Assembly: GCA_029866155.1 (NCBI GenBank)
Contig: JARWZW010000031.1
Location: 1 to 64,000 of the forward strand
Origin: Caulobacter sp.
GTDB lineage: Bacteria; Pseudomonadota; Alphaproteobacteria; Caulobacterales; Caulobacteraceae
Direction: 5' to 3'
DNA: 64,000 bases
The position numbers and the translations under genes were made by a program. Every line of letters starts with the position of its first letter. The first letter of the stretch is position 1. Shown one piece after another: positions 1 through 9,278 of this stretch. The notes under the pieces were generated by a model. The model was not told where the DNA came from. It did no database searches and saw nothing but the letters and a program-made list of their open reading frames with translations.

Positions 1-859
<859 letters not shown>

Positions 860-870
860 TCAGGATGCTT

Positions 871-1055
871 CCCCAGGGCCAACGGTCCGGTATGGGGAGC
901 TGACAGACGCAAAGCGGCTGATTGACGGGGTCATCGACCGACAGTGGCCGCCATTCGGTTCGCTGATGACGAGCCGACCGGTAACCCTCCCTCAGCCGGC
1001 TGTCGCCGGCCGCCACCTCGCCCGAGCCGGCGCTGTCGCGCCTTGGGGAGGATCC
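871..1055. repeat. Diverged intergenic repeat, copy A
   Basis: The gap after rho shares an ordered series of words with the gap at 13466-13632: CCCCAGGGC, then a GGGGA-AGCTG or GGGGAGCTGA block, then AAGCGGCTGA followed by TGA(C/G)GGG, then ACCGGT(A/G), and finally a GGGG(A/C)AGGATCC-like end. Similarity is partial with several indels. No protein is encoded. The layout resembles dispersed non-coding repeats that sit between genes in Caulobacteraceae, but that family link is my inference. Confidence 0.5.
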
Positions 1056-1058
1056 GCG

Positions 1059-1490
1059 CTACTCCCCGAAGCCTACGCCGGGCTCTACCGGGGCAAAACG
1101 GATCAGGCGGCTGTCCTCGACACCGGCTGTGCGGTGCTTGACCACCTCGCGATAAACGGGGTCGGTGACCATGGCCAGGAAGGCGCCGCCGCCGGGATAC
1201 TGGGCGATGAAGGCGATATCCCAGCGCTCGTCGGTCGGTCCGGTCAGGACCCCTTCCGGCTTTCCGGCCCAGATCTGCCGGCCGCCGACCCGGGCGAAGA
1301 TCGCCGCGCTCTCCCGGCCATAGGCGCGGTAGGCCTCAAGTCCGGTCAGGCCCTTGCCGTGGTTTGGATGATCCTCCGGATAGGCCGCCAGGGGCCGCAG
1401 CCGGATCAGGTTGAGCATCTGGATGGTCGTATCGCGCGGCAGGGCCTTGAAAGCGTCGAACTGCGGGCGGGTCGGGTCGATGCTTCCCAT
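1059..1490 (-). CDS. DUF1330-family protein
   Basis: The 143-residue protein contains the pattern of the DUF1330 dimeric alpha-beta barrel family: an MLNLIRLRPLA strand, a GLEAYRAYGRESAAIFARVGG helix-strand element, WAGKPEGVL, and a WDIAFIAQYP strand. No catalytic residue set can be named and the biochemical role is unknown. It begins six bases after the stop of the upstream ABC ATPase on the same strand, so the two are probably cotranscribed. No signal peptide or membrane segment is visible. Confidence 0.75.
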   Translation of the reverse strand: MGSIDPTRPQFDAFKALPRDTTIQMLNLIRLRPLAAYPEDHPNHGKGLTGLEAYRAYGRESAAIFARVGGRQIWAGKPEGVLTGPTDERWDIAFIAQYPGGGAFLAMVTDPVYREVVKHRTAGVEDSRLIRFAPVEPGVGFGE

Positions 1491-1495
1491 GGGAC

Positions 1496-2464
1496 TCAGT
1501 CTTTCAGCGGGTCCCGGGCATCCGGGGCGGCATAGGTCAGGGACAGGAAGACATCCTCCAGGTCCGGATCCTCGGTGGCGATGTCGCGGATGGTCATGCC
1601 CTGGGCCCGGACGGCGGCCAGCACCTGCTCGACGCTGGACTCCCCCGTCCGGTAGCTGACCGAAAAGGCCCCGCCGGCTCGCATTTTTGTGTCGAAGCCC
1701 ACCAAGCTGGGGGCATTGTCCACCGGGTTGTCTGGAGTGACCACCACATTGCGGACGTCCAGCCTTTTCAGGAGGGTCGCGGTGGGTTCGCTGACCACGA
1801 CCTCGCCCCGGTTGATGATGGCGATCCGGTCGCAGAGCTCCTGGGCCTCTTCCAGATAATGGGTGGTCAGGACGATGGTGACTCCCAGCCGGTTAAGTTC
1901 CAGCACATAGGCCCAGAGCTGACGGCGCAACTCGACATCCACCCCGGCTGTGGGCTCATCCAGGATCAGGACCGGCGGGTTATGGACCATGGCCTTGGCC
2001 ACCATCAGACGCCGCTTCATGCCGCCGGACAGCTGGCGCACATAGGCCTTGGCCTTGTCCGACAGGCCAAGCGCCGCCAGCAGCTCGGCGGTCCGGCGCT
2101 GGGCCTTGGGCACGCCATACATGCCGGCCTGGGTCTCCAGGGATTCTTCGGGCGTGAAAAACACATCCGCCGCCAGTTCCTGGGGCACCACCCCGATGGC
2201 GGCCCGGGCGTCCCTCGGCCGCTCGTCGATATCGCGGCCCCAGATCTCGACCTTGCCGGACGTCTTGTGGGTCAATCCGGCCAGAATGTTGATGAAGGTC
2301 GACTTTCCGGCGCCGTTGGGCCCCAGAAGCCCGAAGATCGAACCTCGCGGCACCTTCAGGTCGATGCCGTTCAGGGCGCGCTTTTCCGGGGTGGTCTTGG
2401 TGGCGGCGTAGGTCTTGAAGACCCCTTTGGCCTCGATGGCGTAGTCAGGCAGGTCCATGGACAT
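1496..2464 (-). CDS. ABC transporter ATP-binding protein (ABC-2 export type)
   Basis: ATPase subunit of an exporter. Over 322 residues it shows Walker A GPNGAGKST near residue 50, Q-loop VVPQE near 96, signature LSGGMKRR near 147, Walker B VLILDEPTAGVD near 165 and H-loop TTH near 200. A C-terminal extension after about residue 230 resembles that of ABC-2 type export ATPases. I chose the ATG at 2464 (MSMDLPDY; an alternative ATG is at 2458); the frame stays open far upstream but that part lies opposite the zinc-finger gene and looks non-coding. No permease gene is adjacent; the only close partner is the DUF1330 gene downstream. Confidence 0.9.
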   Translation of the reverse strand: MSMDLPDYAIEAKGVFKTYAATKTTPEKRALNGIDLKVPRGSIFGLLGPNGAGKSTFINILAGLTHKTSGKVEIWGRDIDERPRDARAAIGVVPQELAADVFFTPEESLETQAGMYGVPKAQRRTAELLAALGLSDKAKAYVRQLSGGMKRRLMVAKAMVHNPPVLILDEPTAGVDVELRRQLWAYVLELNRLGVTIVLTTHYLEEAQELCDRIAIINRGEVVVSEPTATLLKRLDVRNVVVTPDNPVDNAPSLVGFDTKMRAGGAFSVSYRTGESSVEQVLAAVRAQGMTIRDIATEDPDLEDVFLSLTYAAPDARDPLKD

Positions 2465-2626
2465 CCGATCGGCGGGGCGCGAAGTCGCGGCCTGGGCGAT
2501 TGACGCCCGGCCCCTCCCCCGCTTTATGGAGGCTGCGCGACCAAGAGCGCCGCGCATGTTCCGCCCTAGGTATGCCCCCCGCGCCTGTAAGCCAAGACGC
2601 CAGACCCGTATCTCTCGAGACCTTTC

Positions 2627-2890
2627 ATGGCCCATGCCCCTGACGCCGCTTCCCCGGCCCCGACACCAGCCTCCGCCGACGCCGTGGAGACCATCGTCGT
2701 CACCAGCCATCGTATCGCCTGCGACGGGGTCGGCGGCGCCCTGGGCCATCCGCGGGTCTGGCTGGAACTGGGAGAGGCTGGTCATGTCGACTGCCCCTAT
2801 TGCGACCGTCGTTTCGTCGCGGCAGGTCATGGCGACCATCCGCCCGGGTCCCAGGCGCCCGGCGTCTATGAGGGCCCGGCGGGCCACTGA
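2627..2890 (+). CDS. Zinc-finger domain-containing protein (zf-CHCC type)
   Basis: An 87-residue protein with the short zinc-finger pattern found in alphaproteobacterial relatives of the mitochondrial complex I subunit NDUFS6: a Cys in RIACDGVGG, then HPRVWLEL, then CPYCDRRFV. The first 20 residues are Ala/Pro-rich and low in complexity. Zinc binding through Cys-His-Cys-Cys is inferred from the family. It is transcribed divergently from the ABC ATPase. Its role in the bacterium is not established. Confidence 0.85.
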   Translation: MAHAPDAASPAPTPASADAVETIVVTSHRIACDGVGGALGHPRVWLELGEAGHVDCPYCDRRFVAAGHGDHPPGSQAPGVYEGPAGH

Positions 2891-2898
2891 CGTCCGCC

Positions 2899-3542
2899 TC
2901 AGGGGCCGTTGGCCGCTGCCCCGTCTTCCGGCGACCGGGCGGCCCCCGGTGGTCCAGGGATTCATCTGCATCAGGCCGGCAATGGCCACGGCCCAGGCGC
3001 CAAACCCCGGACCAGCGGGACTCTCCCGGCCGACCCTGCAGTCGATCAGCTTTCCGTCCGGCGCCACCAGGCAATCGGCGGTTCCTCGCCCGGCCCTGAC
3101 CCCGGCCTCGGCGACCTGAACCCGATAGACCGACAGGATCTTCTCCGGCTTTAGGCCTGTGATCGATTGCGGGGCCCGGACCGAGCGTTTCTGGCCCTTG
3201 GGGCTGGCCGGATCCACGAAGGTCTGGGCAAGGAGCACATCGGATCGGGCGTATCTTGACGATTCTTCTGGCGTCATCCGCCTCTGAAAAGTTTCCTCCG
3301 CCAGGGATCTGGCCTTTCCACGCAAGACACCTCCGGATGAATCCGCCGCAACAACACAGTCCGCAAGCCGTCCGGTCGCCAACAGGGTGCAGCGCAGCGC
3401 TATCGTTGTCGGGGATGCAGGTCCGGCACTGGCTGGCCAGGCGGTTTCCAGAGCTTCAAAGGTCGGGGCTACGGACCAGACCGGCCACCTGCGCCCGCAC
3501 TTGCCTGCTGACCGCGGCGCCGGTTGGCGATAGTCTGGCCGT
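2899..3542 (-). pseudogene. Remnant of a two-domain TonB_C-like protein gene
   Basis: Reading the minus strand down from about 3500 gives two tandem copies of a pattern common in caulobacterial TonB_C-like proteins. Copy one has TFEALETAWP, IALRCTLLATGRLADC; copy two has GTADCLVAPDGKLIDC, RVGRESPAGPGFGAW, LMQMNPWTTGGRPVAG. No ATG or GTG lies in frame before the first copy, only a TTG at 3382 inside it. The 3' end runs on without a stop into the ABC gene frame, while a one-base shift after GRPVAG would stop at 2899, just beyond the convergent zinc-finger gene. I read it as decayed; a sequencing error or an unusual start is possible. Confidence 0.45.
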
Positions 3543-6437
3543 ATGACTGACGCCGCTGTTCCCGATGCCCCCCAGCCCTGCCACCTGACCCAGGACGGTC
3601 CGCCGGTGCGGCTCTATCTGGTGGACGGGTCGGGCTATATCTTCCGGGCCTATCACGCCCTGCCGCCGCTGACCCGCAAGCGGGACGGCCTGCCGGTCGG
3701 CGCCGTCTCCGGCTTCTGCAACATGCTGTTCAAGCTGCTTCGCGACAGCAAGGAGGACGCCCCCACCCATCTGGCCGTGGTCTTCGACCATTCGGAAAAG
3801 ACGTTCCGGAACAAGCTCTACGACCAGTACAAGGCCCACCGTCCGCCGGCGCCCGAGGATCTTCGACCGCAGTTTCCCCTGGTCCGCGAGGCCACCCGGG
3901 CCTTTGGCGTTCCCAGCCTGGAACTGCCCGGCTATGAGGCCGATGACGTCATCGCCGCCTATGCCTGCAGGGTGCGGGAGATGGGCGGGGAGGTGATCAT
4001 CATCTCGTCCGACAAGGACCTGATGCAGCTGGTCGGCAATGGCGTCTCCATGCTGGACACCATGAAGAACGTCCGGATTGGCCCAGACCAGGTCTTCGAG
4101 AAGTTCGGGGTGCCGCCGGAAAAGGTCGTCGAGGTCCAGGCCCTGTGCGGCGACAGTGTCGATAATGTGCCGGGCGCCCCGGGAATCGGGATCAAGACCG
4201 CCGCCCTGCTGATCAACGAATATGGCGACCTGGAAACCCTGCTGGCCCGGGCCGGCGAGATCAAGCAGGACAAGCGCCGCCAGACCCTGATCGATTATGC
4301 CGACCAGATCCGCCTGTCCCGGCAGCTGGTCCAGCTGGACTGCGACACCCCTCTGCCGGAACCCATTGATGAGCTTAAGGTGCGGGACCCGGACCCGGCC
4401 GTGCTTTCGGCCTTTCTGGAGGATATGGGCTTCGGGACCCTGGCCCGGCGCATCGGGGCGGCCAATGGCGAGGCCCCCGCCGCCGCCCTGACCCCGCTGG
4501 CCCCCGAAGCCATGCCGACCGCCCCGCAGTATCGCCCGGCCTATGGCCGCAGCGAGACCTCGGCGCCGGTCCCCGCCCTGGAAACCCCCGTCGATACCGG
4601 CCTCTATGTCTGTGTCCGGGACCTGGAGACCCTCGACCGGTGGATCGCCCGGGCCCGGGATGTCGGCCAGGTGGCGTTCGACACCGAGACCGACGCCCTG
4701 GGTTCGGCCACGGCCGGTCTCTGCGGCATCTCCCTGGCCGTTGCGCCGGGCGAGGCCTGCTACATCCCGGTCGGCCACCGGGAAAAGGACGGCCTGGCCC
4801 TGGAGGCGGCGGCCGATCTCGAACAGATTCCGCTGGAGGCGGTGATCGCCCGGCTGAAGCCGCTGCTCGAGGATCCCACGGTCCTGAAGATCGCCCAGAA
4901 CGCCAAATATGACCTGGGCGTGCTGTCGCGCCATGGCGTCGCCGTCTCGCCCATCGATGACACCATGCTGATCTCCTACGTCCTGGAGGCGGGACTGCAT
5001 GGCCATGGCATGGACGAACTGTCCCAGCTCTGGCTGGGCCACAAGCCCATCCCCTTCAAACAGGTGGCCGGAAGCGGCAAGTCCGAGATCAGCTTCCGCC
5101 ATGTCGGGCTTAGCGAGGCCACGGCCTATGCCGCCGAGGATGCGGACGTCACCCTGCGGCTGCACGGCCTGCTCAAGCCCCGGCTGGCCCGGGAAGGCCT
5201 TCTGACCGTCTATGAGACCCTGGAGCGCCCCCTTCCGCCGGTCCTGGCGGCCATGGAGAATGCCGGGATCAAGGTCGATACCGAGGTGCTGCGCCATCTC
5301 AGCCACGACTTTTCCATGCGGATGGCCGAGTTCGAGGCCAAGGCCCACGCCCTGCTGGGCCGCCCCTTCAACCTGGGCAGCCCCAAACAGATCGGCGAGG
5401 TGCTGTTTGGCGAGATGGCCCTGGAGGGCGGCAAGAAGACCGCCACCGGCCAATGGGCCACGGATGTCGATGTCCTGGAGGGCCTGGCCGCCCAGGGCCA
5501 TGAGCTGCCCCGGCTCCTGCTGGACTGGCGACAGCTGTCAAAGCTCAAGGGCACCTACACCGACAACCTGATCGCCGCCATCGCCCCGGCCACGGGACGG
5601 GTCCATACGGCCTATGCCATGGCCTCGACCACCACAGGTCGGCTTTCATCATCCGATCCGAACCTGCAGAATATCCCGATCCGCACCGAGGAAGGTCGAA
5701 AGATCCGCAAGGCCTTCATCGCCGAGCCCGGCCATGTGCTGATCAGCGCCGACTACAGCCAGATCGAACTGCGCCTGCTGGCCCATGTGGGAGAGATCCC
5801 CCAGCTCCAGGCCGCCTTCCGCCAGGGTCTGGACATCCACGCCATGACCGCCTCGGAGATGTTCAACACCCCCATCGAGGGCATGCCGTCCGACATCCGC
5901 CGCCGGGCCAAGGCCATCAATTTCGGCATTGTCTATGGCATCAGCGCCTTTGGCCTGGCCAACCAGCTGTCGATCCCCCAGGCCGAGGCCGGGGCCTATA
6001 TTAAGACCTATTTCGAACGGTTCCCCGGCATCGGCGCCTATATGGACCGGATGCGGGCCCAGGTGCGCGAGCACGGCTTTGTCACCACCCTCTTTGGCCG
6101 ACGGATCAATATCCCCGACATCCGGGCCAAGAGCGTGGGCCAGAAGCAGTTTGCCGAACGCGCCGCCATCAATGCCCCGCTCCAGGGCGCGGCCGCCGAC
6201 ATCATCCGCCGGGCCATGGCCCGCATGCCGGCTGCCTTGAAGGCGGCCGGCCTGAAGGGCCGCATGCTGCTGCAGGTCCATGACGAGCTGGTCTTCGAGG
6301 CCCCCGCCGAAGAGGCCGAGGCCACCTGCGCCCTGGCCCGGTCGGTCATGGAAGGCGCCGCCCTGCCGGTGATCGAGATGAGTGTCCCCCTGGTCGTCGA
6401 AGCCCGCGCCGCCGCCAACTGGGACGAGGCTCACTAG
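3543..6437 (+). CDS. polA: DNA polymerase I
   Basis: Fills gaps and removes RNA primers in replication and repair. At 964 residues it is full length with all three domains: 5' nuclease (about 20-305, starting LYLVDGSGYIFRAYHALP), 3'-5' exonuclease (about 350-545, with VAFDTETDAL holding the acidic pair and AEDADVTLRLH), and polymerase (about 570-960). Polymerase motifs are TTGRLSSSDPNLQNIP, motif A DYSQIELR near 737, motif B RRRAKAINFGIVYG near 786 and motif C VHDELVFE near 912. The acidic exonuclease residues are present, so proofreading is expected. Its stop overlaps the convergent phosphatase-like gene by four bases. Confidence 0.98.
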   Translation: MTDAAVPDAPQPCHLTQDGPPVRLYLVDGSGYIFRAYHALPPLTRKRDGLPVGAVSGFCNMLFKLLRDSKEDAPTHLAVVFDHSEKTFRNKLYDQYKAHRPPAPEDLRPQFPLVREATRAFGVPSLELPGYEADDVIAAYACRVREMGGEVIIISSDKDLMQLVGNGVSMLDTMKNVRIGPDQVFEKFGVPPEKVVEVQALCGDSVDNVPGAPGIGIKTAALLINEYGDLETLLARAGEIKQDKRRQTLIDYADQIRLSRQLVQLDCDTPLPEPIDELKVRDPDPAVLSAFLEDMGFGTLARRIGAANGEAPAAALTPLAPEAMPTAPQYRPAYGRSETSAPVPALETPVDTGLYVCVRDLETLDRWIARARDVGQVAFDTETDALGSATAGLCGISLAVAPGEACYIPVGHREKDGLALEAAADLEQIPLEAVIARLKPLLEDPTVLKIAQNAKYDLGVLSRHGVAVSPIDDTMLISYVLEAGLHGHGMDELSQLWLGHKPIPFKQVAGSGKSEISFRHVGLSEATAYAAEDADVTLRLHGLLKPRLAREGLLTVYETLERPLPPVLAAMENAGIKVDTEVLRHLSHDFSMRMAEFEAKAHALLGRPFNLGSPKQIGEVLFGEMALEGGKKTATGQWATDVDVLEGLAAQGHELPRLLLDWRQLSKLKGTYTDNLIAAIAPATGRVHTAYAMASTTTGRLSSSDPNLQNIPIRTEEGRKIRKAFIAEPGHVLISADYSQIELRLLAHVGEIPQLQAAFRQGLDIHAMTASEMFNTPIEGMPSDIRRRAKAINFGIVYGISAFGLANQLSIPQAEAGAYIKTYFERFPGIGAYMDRMRAQVREHGFVTTLFGRRINIPDIRAKSVGQKQFAERAAINAPLQGAAADIIRRAMARMPAALKAAGLKGRMLLQVHDELVFEAPAEEAEATCALARSVMEGAALPVIEMSVPLVVEARAAANWDEAH

Positions 6438-6766
6438 CCCCTGTTGGGCAGGTGGGGCGTCACTCTGGCCCTGAGCAGTCGAACCAGGGCGTCGTCCATG
6501 AAGTCATAGTCGTCGGGAATGTTCAGGCAGATGACCCGCGCGCTTTTCAGCGAACTGCGGAAGCGCTTCTGCAGCCTGGTGCGATGCGCGCGTTCCATGA
6601 CGAAGATCAGATCCGCAGAAGCGACCAGCTCGGCGGTCAGCGGGACCTCCGCGTCATGGTTGGTTCCTGCCGAAGTGGTTTCCACGCCGGGCCAGTCGGC
6701 AAAGACCTGTTCCGCCGTCGGGCTGCGCAACCGGTTCTGGCTGCAGACGAACAGGACCGATTTCAC
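6434..6766 (-). CDS. Small low-molecular-weight protein tyrosine phosphatase-like protein
   Basis: The 110-residue protein starts MKSVLFVCSQNRLRSPTAEQ, matching the LMW-PTP P-loop with a C-x5-R-S arrangement (CSQNRLRS). It is shorter than classical enzymes of about 150 residues, and the usual DP general-acid loop is not evident; DDYDFMDD near the C-terminus may be the counterpart. The family includes phosphatases and arsenate reductases, so substrate and activity remain open. It is convergent with polA, overlapping by four bases. Confidence 0.75.
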   Translation of the reverse strand: MKSVLFVCSQNRLRSPTAEQVFADWPGVETTSAGTNHDAEVPLTAELVASADLIFVMERAHRTRLQKRFRSSLKSARVICLNIPDDYDFMDDALVRLLRARVTPHLPNRG

Positions 6767-6828
6767 GGGTGCGTCCGGAAGGGGTTCAGCATGGGGATAG
6801 CCATGACCGGTCGTCCAACCGCACCTGC

Positions 6829-8130
6829 CTATCCCAGGGCCGCCGCCTGGGCCGCAATCCGCTGGATCAGGGTCGGGGTCAGGTAGCCGTCCGCGGGCAG
6901 GCCATTGGCCTTTTGCCAGGCCCGGACGGCGACGCGGCTCTTCGGTCCAATCGCGCCGTCCACGCCGCCGGTGTCAAAGCCCAGTTTCGTCAGGGACTGC
7001 TGCGCCAGGATCCGGTCTGACAGGGCCAGGGGAACTTCCACCGGCCAGGGGGTGACCAGGGGCCCGTCGCCCGAGAACCTCAGGGCCAGCAGGCCGACGC
7101 CAAGGGCATAGGCCGTGGAGTTGTTGTAGCGCATGATCACCCCGTGGTTGGGGAAGATCAGGAAGGCCGGGCCATTGCCGCCGGAGGGCAGGATCAGGCT
7201 GGCGCTGGAGGCCTGGTCCGCGGCGGACCAGGGCAGGCCGTCGGCCCGCACCACCCCGCGCTGGATCCAGACCGACAGGGGCTCGCGCGCCTGTTCGGTC
7301 AGGCCCAGGTCCAGACCGGCCGGGAGCCGAACTTCCCGGGACCAGCTTTCGCCCCGCTTCCAGCCGGCCTTGGCCAGGTAGTTGGCTGTGGAGGCCAGGG
7401 CGTCCGGGGTCGAGCCCCAGATGTCGCGCCGGCCGTCGCCGTCGCCGTCCACGGCGGTGGACAGAAAGACTCCCGGCAGGAACTGGGTCTGGCCCATGGC
7501 CCCGGCCCAGCTGCCCTTCAGTGCGGCCCGGGTCTGCTGGCCGCTGCCAATGATGGTCAGGGCCGAGATCAGCTCGGACTCCGCCCAGGCGCGTCGACGC
7601 CCGTCCGCCGCGAGGCTGGCCAGGGACCGGACCACATCCATGTCGCCCTGCAGCTTGCCGAAGGCCGATTCCATGGCCCAGACCGCCAGGATGATGTCAC
7701 GCGGCACGCCATAGCGGGTCTCAAGCCCGGGCAGATAGTCCAGGCTCTGGCGAAACTGCCGGCCCTGGGTGACACGGACATCTGAAACCGTGCCCTTCAC
7801 ATAGTCGCCGACCGGCTTGGAAAACTCCGGCTGCTTGCCGTCCAGGGCGGCCGCCCGGGGGTCGGGGGTCAGGCCCGCCAGTTCCCGGTCCAGCAGCTGG
7901 GGCGAAAGGCCTGCGGCCAGGGCCCGGCCCCGGAAGGCAAAGAGCCAGGCGTCGAAACTGACATCGCCTGACACCACCGGCGGCGGCGCCGCTGCCGGCG
8001 TCACCACGACAGCCGAGACGGGCGTCACGGCCAGGGGCGGGGCAGGCGGCGGCGAAAGGCCCAGGGAGGGCTCCAGATTGGGATCGGCGCAGCCGGCCAG
8101 GGTGAGCAGGAAGAGAAGACGAAGGTCCAT
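6829..8130 (-). CDS. Lytic murein transglycosylase (MltB type) with peptidoglycan-binding domain
   Basis: Periplasmic enzyme that cleaves peptidoglycan glycan strands. The 433-residue protein has a lipoprotein-type signal (LLFLLTLAGC, Cys at about 14) and an Ala/Pro-rich linker. The SLT_2 domain follows (about 60-350) with the catalytic Glu region ILAVWAMESAFGKLQG and GSWAGAMGQTQFLPGVF. A C-terminal PG_binding_1 domain contains LGFDTGGVDGAIGPKSR. Attachment to the outer membrane is inferred from the lipobox. It is a single gene, separated by about 80 bases from the secreted protein upstream. Confidence 0.93.
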   Translation of the reverse strand: MDLRLLFLLTLAGCADPNLEPSLGLSPPPAPPLAVTPVSAVVVTPAAAPPPVVSGDVSFDAWLFAFRGRALAAGLSPQLLDRELAGLTPDPRAAALDGKQPEFSKPVGDYVKGTVSDVRVTQGRQFRQSLDYLPGLETRYGVPRDIILAVWAMESAFGKLQGDMDVVRSLASLAADGRRRAWAESELISALTIIGSGQQTRAALKGSWAGAMGQTQFLPGVFLSTAVDGDGDGRRDIWGSTPDALASTANYLAKAGWKRGESWSREVRLPAGLDLGLTEQAREPLSVWIQRGVVRADGLPWSAADQASSASLILPSGGNGPAFLIFPNHGVIMRYNNSTAYALGVGLLALRFSGDGPLVTPWPVEVPLALSDRILAQQSLTKLGFDTGGVDGAIGPKSRVAVRAWQKANGLPADGYLTPTLIQRIAAQAAALG

Positions 8131-8212
8131 GGGGTCAAACTAGCCGCAAGGCGGCCCCGGACTCAATCACAACCCTGACAACAACCGCCGGAGAACCCCG
8201 GCGTCAGCCCGC

Positions 8213-8656
8213 CTAGTTCTGCAGGCGGAAGACAAACTGACCCGTATCCCCCGGCTTGTTGATCATCCGTCCGGCCAGGCTGGTCTTGCTGACGAAATGG
8301 GCGAGATAGAGGGCGTAGCCGCCGTTGACGGCATACATGATCCGGTCCTCGTCCTGCAGCCAGCGGGCGTCCTCATAGGTCGTACCATTGTAGCCATAGG
8401 TCAGGGTGCAGTCGGCCTTGAAGACGATGGTCATGTCGTAGGTGTCACCGTCCTCCCAGACCGTATTGCCGCGAAAGGTCTTGCCGGCGACATAGGTCGC
8501 CCGGCCAGGATCGCCGCATCTGGCCGCCGGGGCTGCGGCAGGTTTCGAGCTTGCTGTTGCCTGGGTCGGCAGGGCGACCGTCGAGGCTGGCGCCGCCATG
8601 GCTGCGGCAGGGGCTATGAAAGCCAGGATGGCGGTGATCAGGATTCCCGGGCGCAT
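8213..8656 (-). CDS. Secreted hypothetical protein
   Basis: A 147-residue protein of no family I recognise. It starts MRPGILITAILAFIAPAAAMAAPA, a clear Sec signal peptide probably cut after AMA. The mature part carries two cysteines (AARCGDPG, KADCTLTYGY) that could form a disulfide, plus aromatic-rich strands such as NGGYALYLAHF. I chose the ATG at 8656 because GGAG lies nine bases upstream; an in-frame ATG at 8671 would add five residues. Probably periplasmic; function unknown. Confidence 0.65.
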   Translation of the reverse strand: MRPGILITAILAFIAPAAAMAAPASTVALPTQATASSKPAAAPAARCGDPGRATYVAGKTFRGNTVWEDGDTYDMTIVFKADCTLTYGYNGTTYEDARWLQDEDRIMYAVNGGYALYLAHFVSKTSLAGRMINKPGDTGQFVFRLQN

Positions 8657-8743
8657 GGGGAGTCGCTCCATTGATGGACAGGCGGTGACCCTAGCGATGG
8701 CCCGAAGGCCCTGAACCCTCAGGAAGGGGGGCGCGGAGATCGG

Positions 8744-8787
8744 ACATGTTAAAAATCTTTGACATGATGTCTGAAATATCGCACATG
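8744..8787. promoter_or_regulatory. Array of three ACATG motifs upstream of the membrane protein/XRE pair
   Basis: ACATG occurs at 8744, 8762 and 8783 in a short AT-rich patch. The first is part of the palindrome ACATGT and the second sits in the perfect 11-base palindrome GACATGATGTC at 8761-8771, which overlaps a TTGACA (8759-8764) that could be a -35 element. The XRE regulator encoded two genes downstream is the natural candidate to bind here, which would make the pair autoregulated. This is inferred from position and symmetry. Confidence 0.4.
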
Positions 8788-8813
8788 ACCCCCGCAAAAC
8801 GGAGCGCAATGAG

Positions 8814-9275
8814 ATGTCCTATCGGGAAAAAAGCGCCTGGATTTCGCTGGTCACCACCCTGGTCATCTGGGGCGGCTTTTTCGTCGCCCTGTTCCGCGGC
8901 TTGCTGACAGGCCAGTCGGGCCTGATGAGTTTCGCCGGACTGTTTGTCGGCTGCGTCATCCTCGTGGTCGTGGTTCAGGTGGTTCTGGCGATCCTGATCG
9001 CCCTGCAGTCGCCCTCGGAGGCCGAGGCCGCCCCTGATGAGCGGGAGCGGCGGATCGATGATCAGGCCGGCCGCCGCGCCTACTGGGTGCTCAGCAGCCT
9101 GACCCTGACCCTGGTGCTGTGCCTGCCCCTCGCCCTTCTGTTCTGGCCGGACCTGCTGCTGGGGCCGGGACCCAGGGGCCTCATGCTGGCCGCCAGCGGC
9201 GTTTTCCTCGCCATCACCCTGGCCGAGGTGGTGCGGTCGGCCAGCCAGGTGCTGGGCTTTCGCCGGCTGGCCTGA
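8814..9275 (+). CDS. Small integral membrane protein, partner of the XRE regulator
   Basis: The 153-residue protein has four predicted membrane helices, starting near ISLVTTLVIWGGFFVAL, GLFVGCVILVVVVQVV, WVLSSLTLTLVLCLPLAL and GLMLAASGVFLAITL, with a charged loop (DERERRIDDQAGRRA) between helices two and three. GGAG nine bases before the ATG supports the start. Three bases separate it from the XRE regulator, so they form an operon; membrane proteins of this shape are often encoded next to such regulators. Function unknown. Confidence 0.75.
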   Translation: MSYREKSAWISLVTTLVIWGGFFVALFRGLLTGQSGLMSFAGLFVGCVILVVVVQVVLAILIALQSPSEAEAAPDERERRIDDQAGRRAYWVLSSLTLTLVLCLPLALLFWPDLLLGPGPRGLMLAASGVFLAITLAEVVRSASQVLGFRRLA

Positions 9276-9278
9276 TCC

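Noticed and set aside
2465..3382. N-terminal extension of the ABC ATPase up to 3382
   Set aside because: The extension crosses the divergent zinc-finger gene and a TonB_C-like remnant; the ABC homology begins at about 2440.
3456..5501. 681-codon minus-strand open frame opposite polA
   Set aside because: Glycine, glutamine and leucine-rich composition with no domain, exactly antisense to polA; a high-GC frame shadow.
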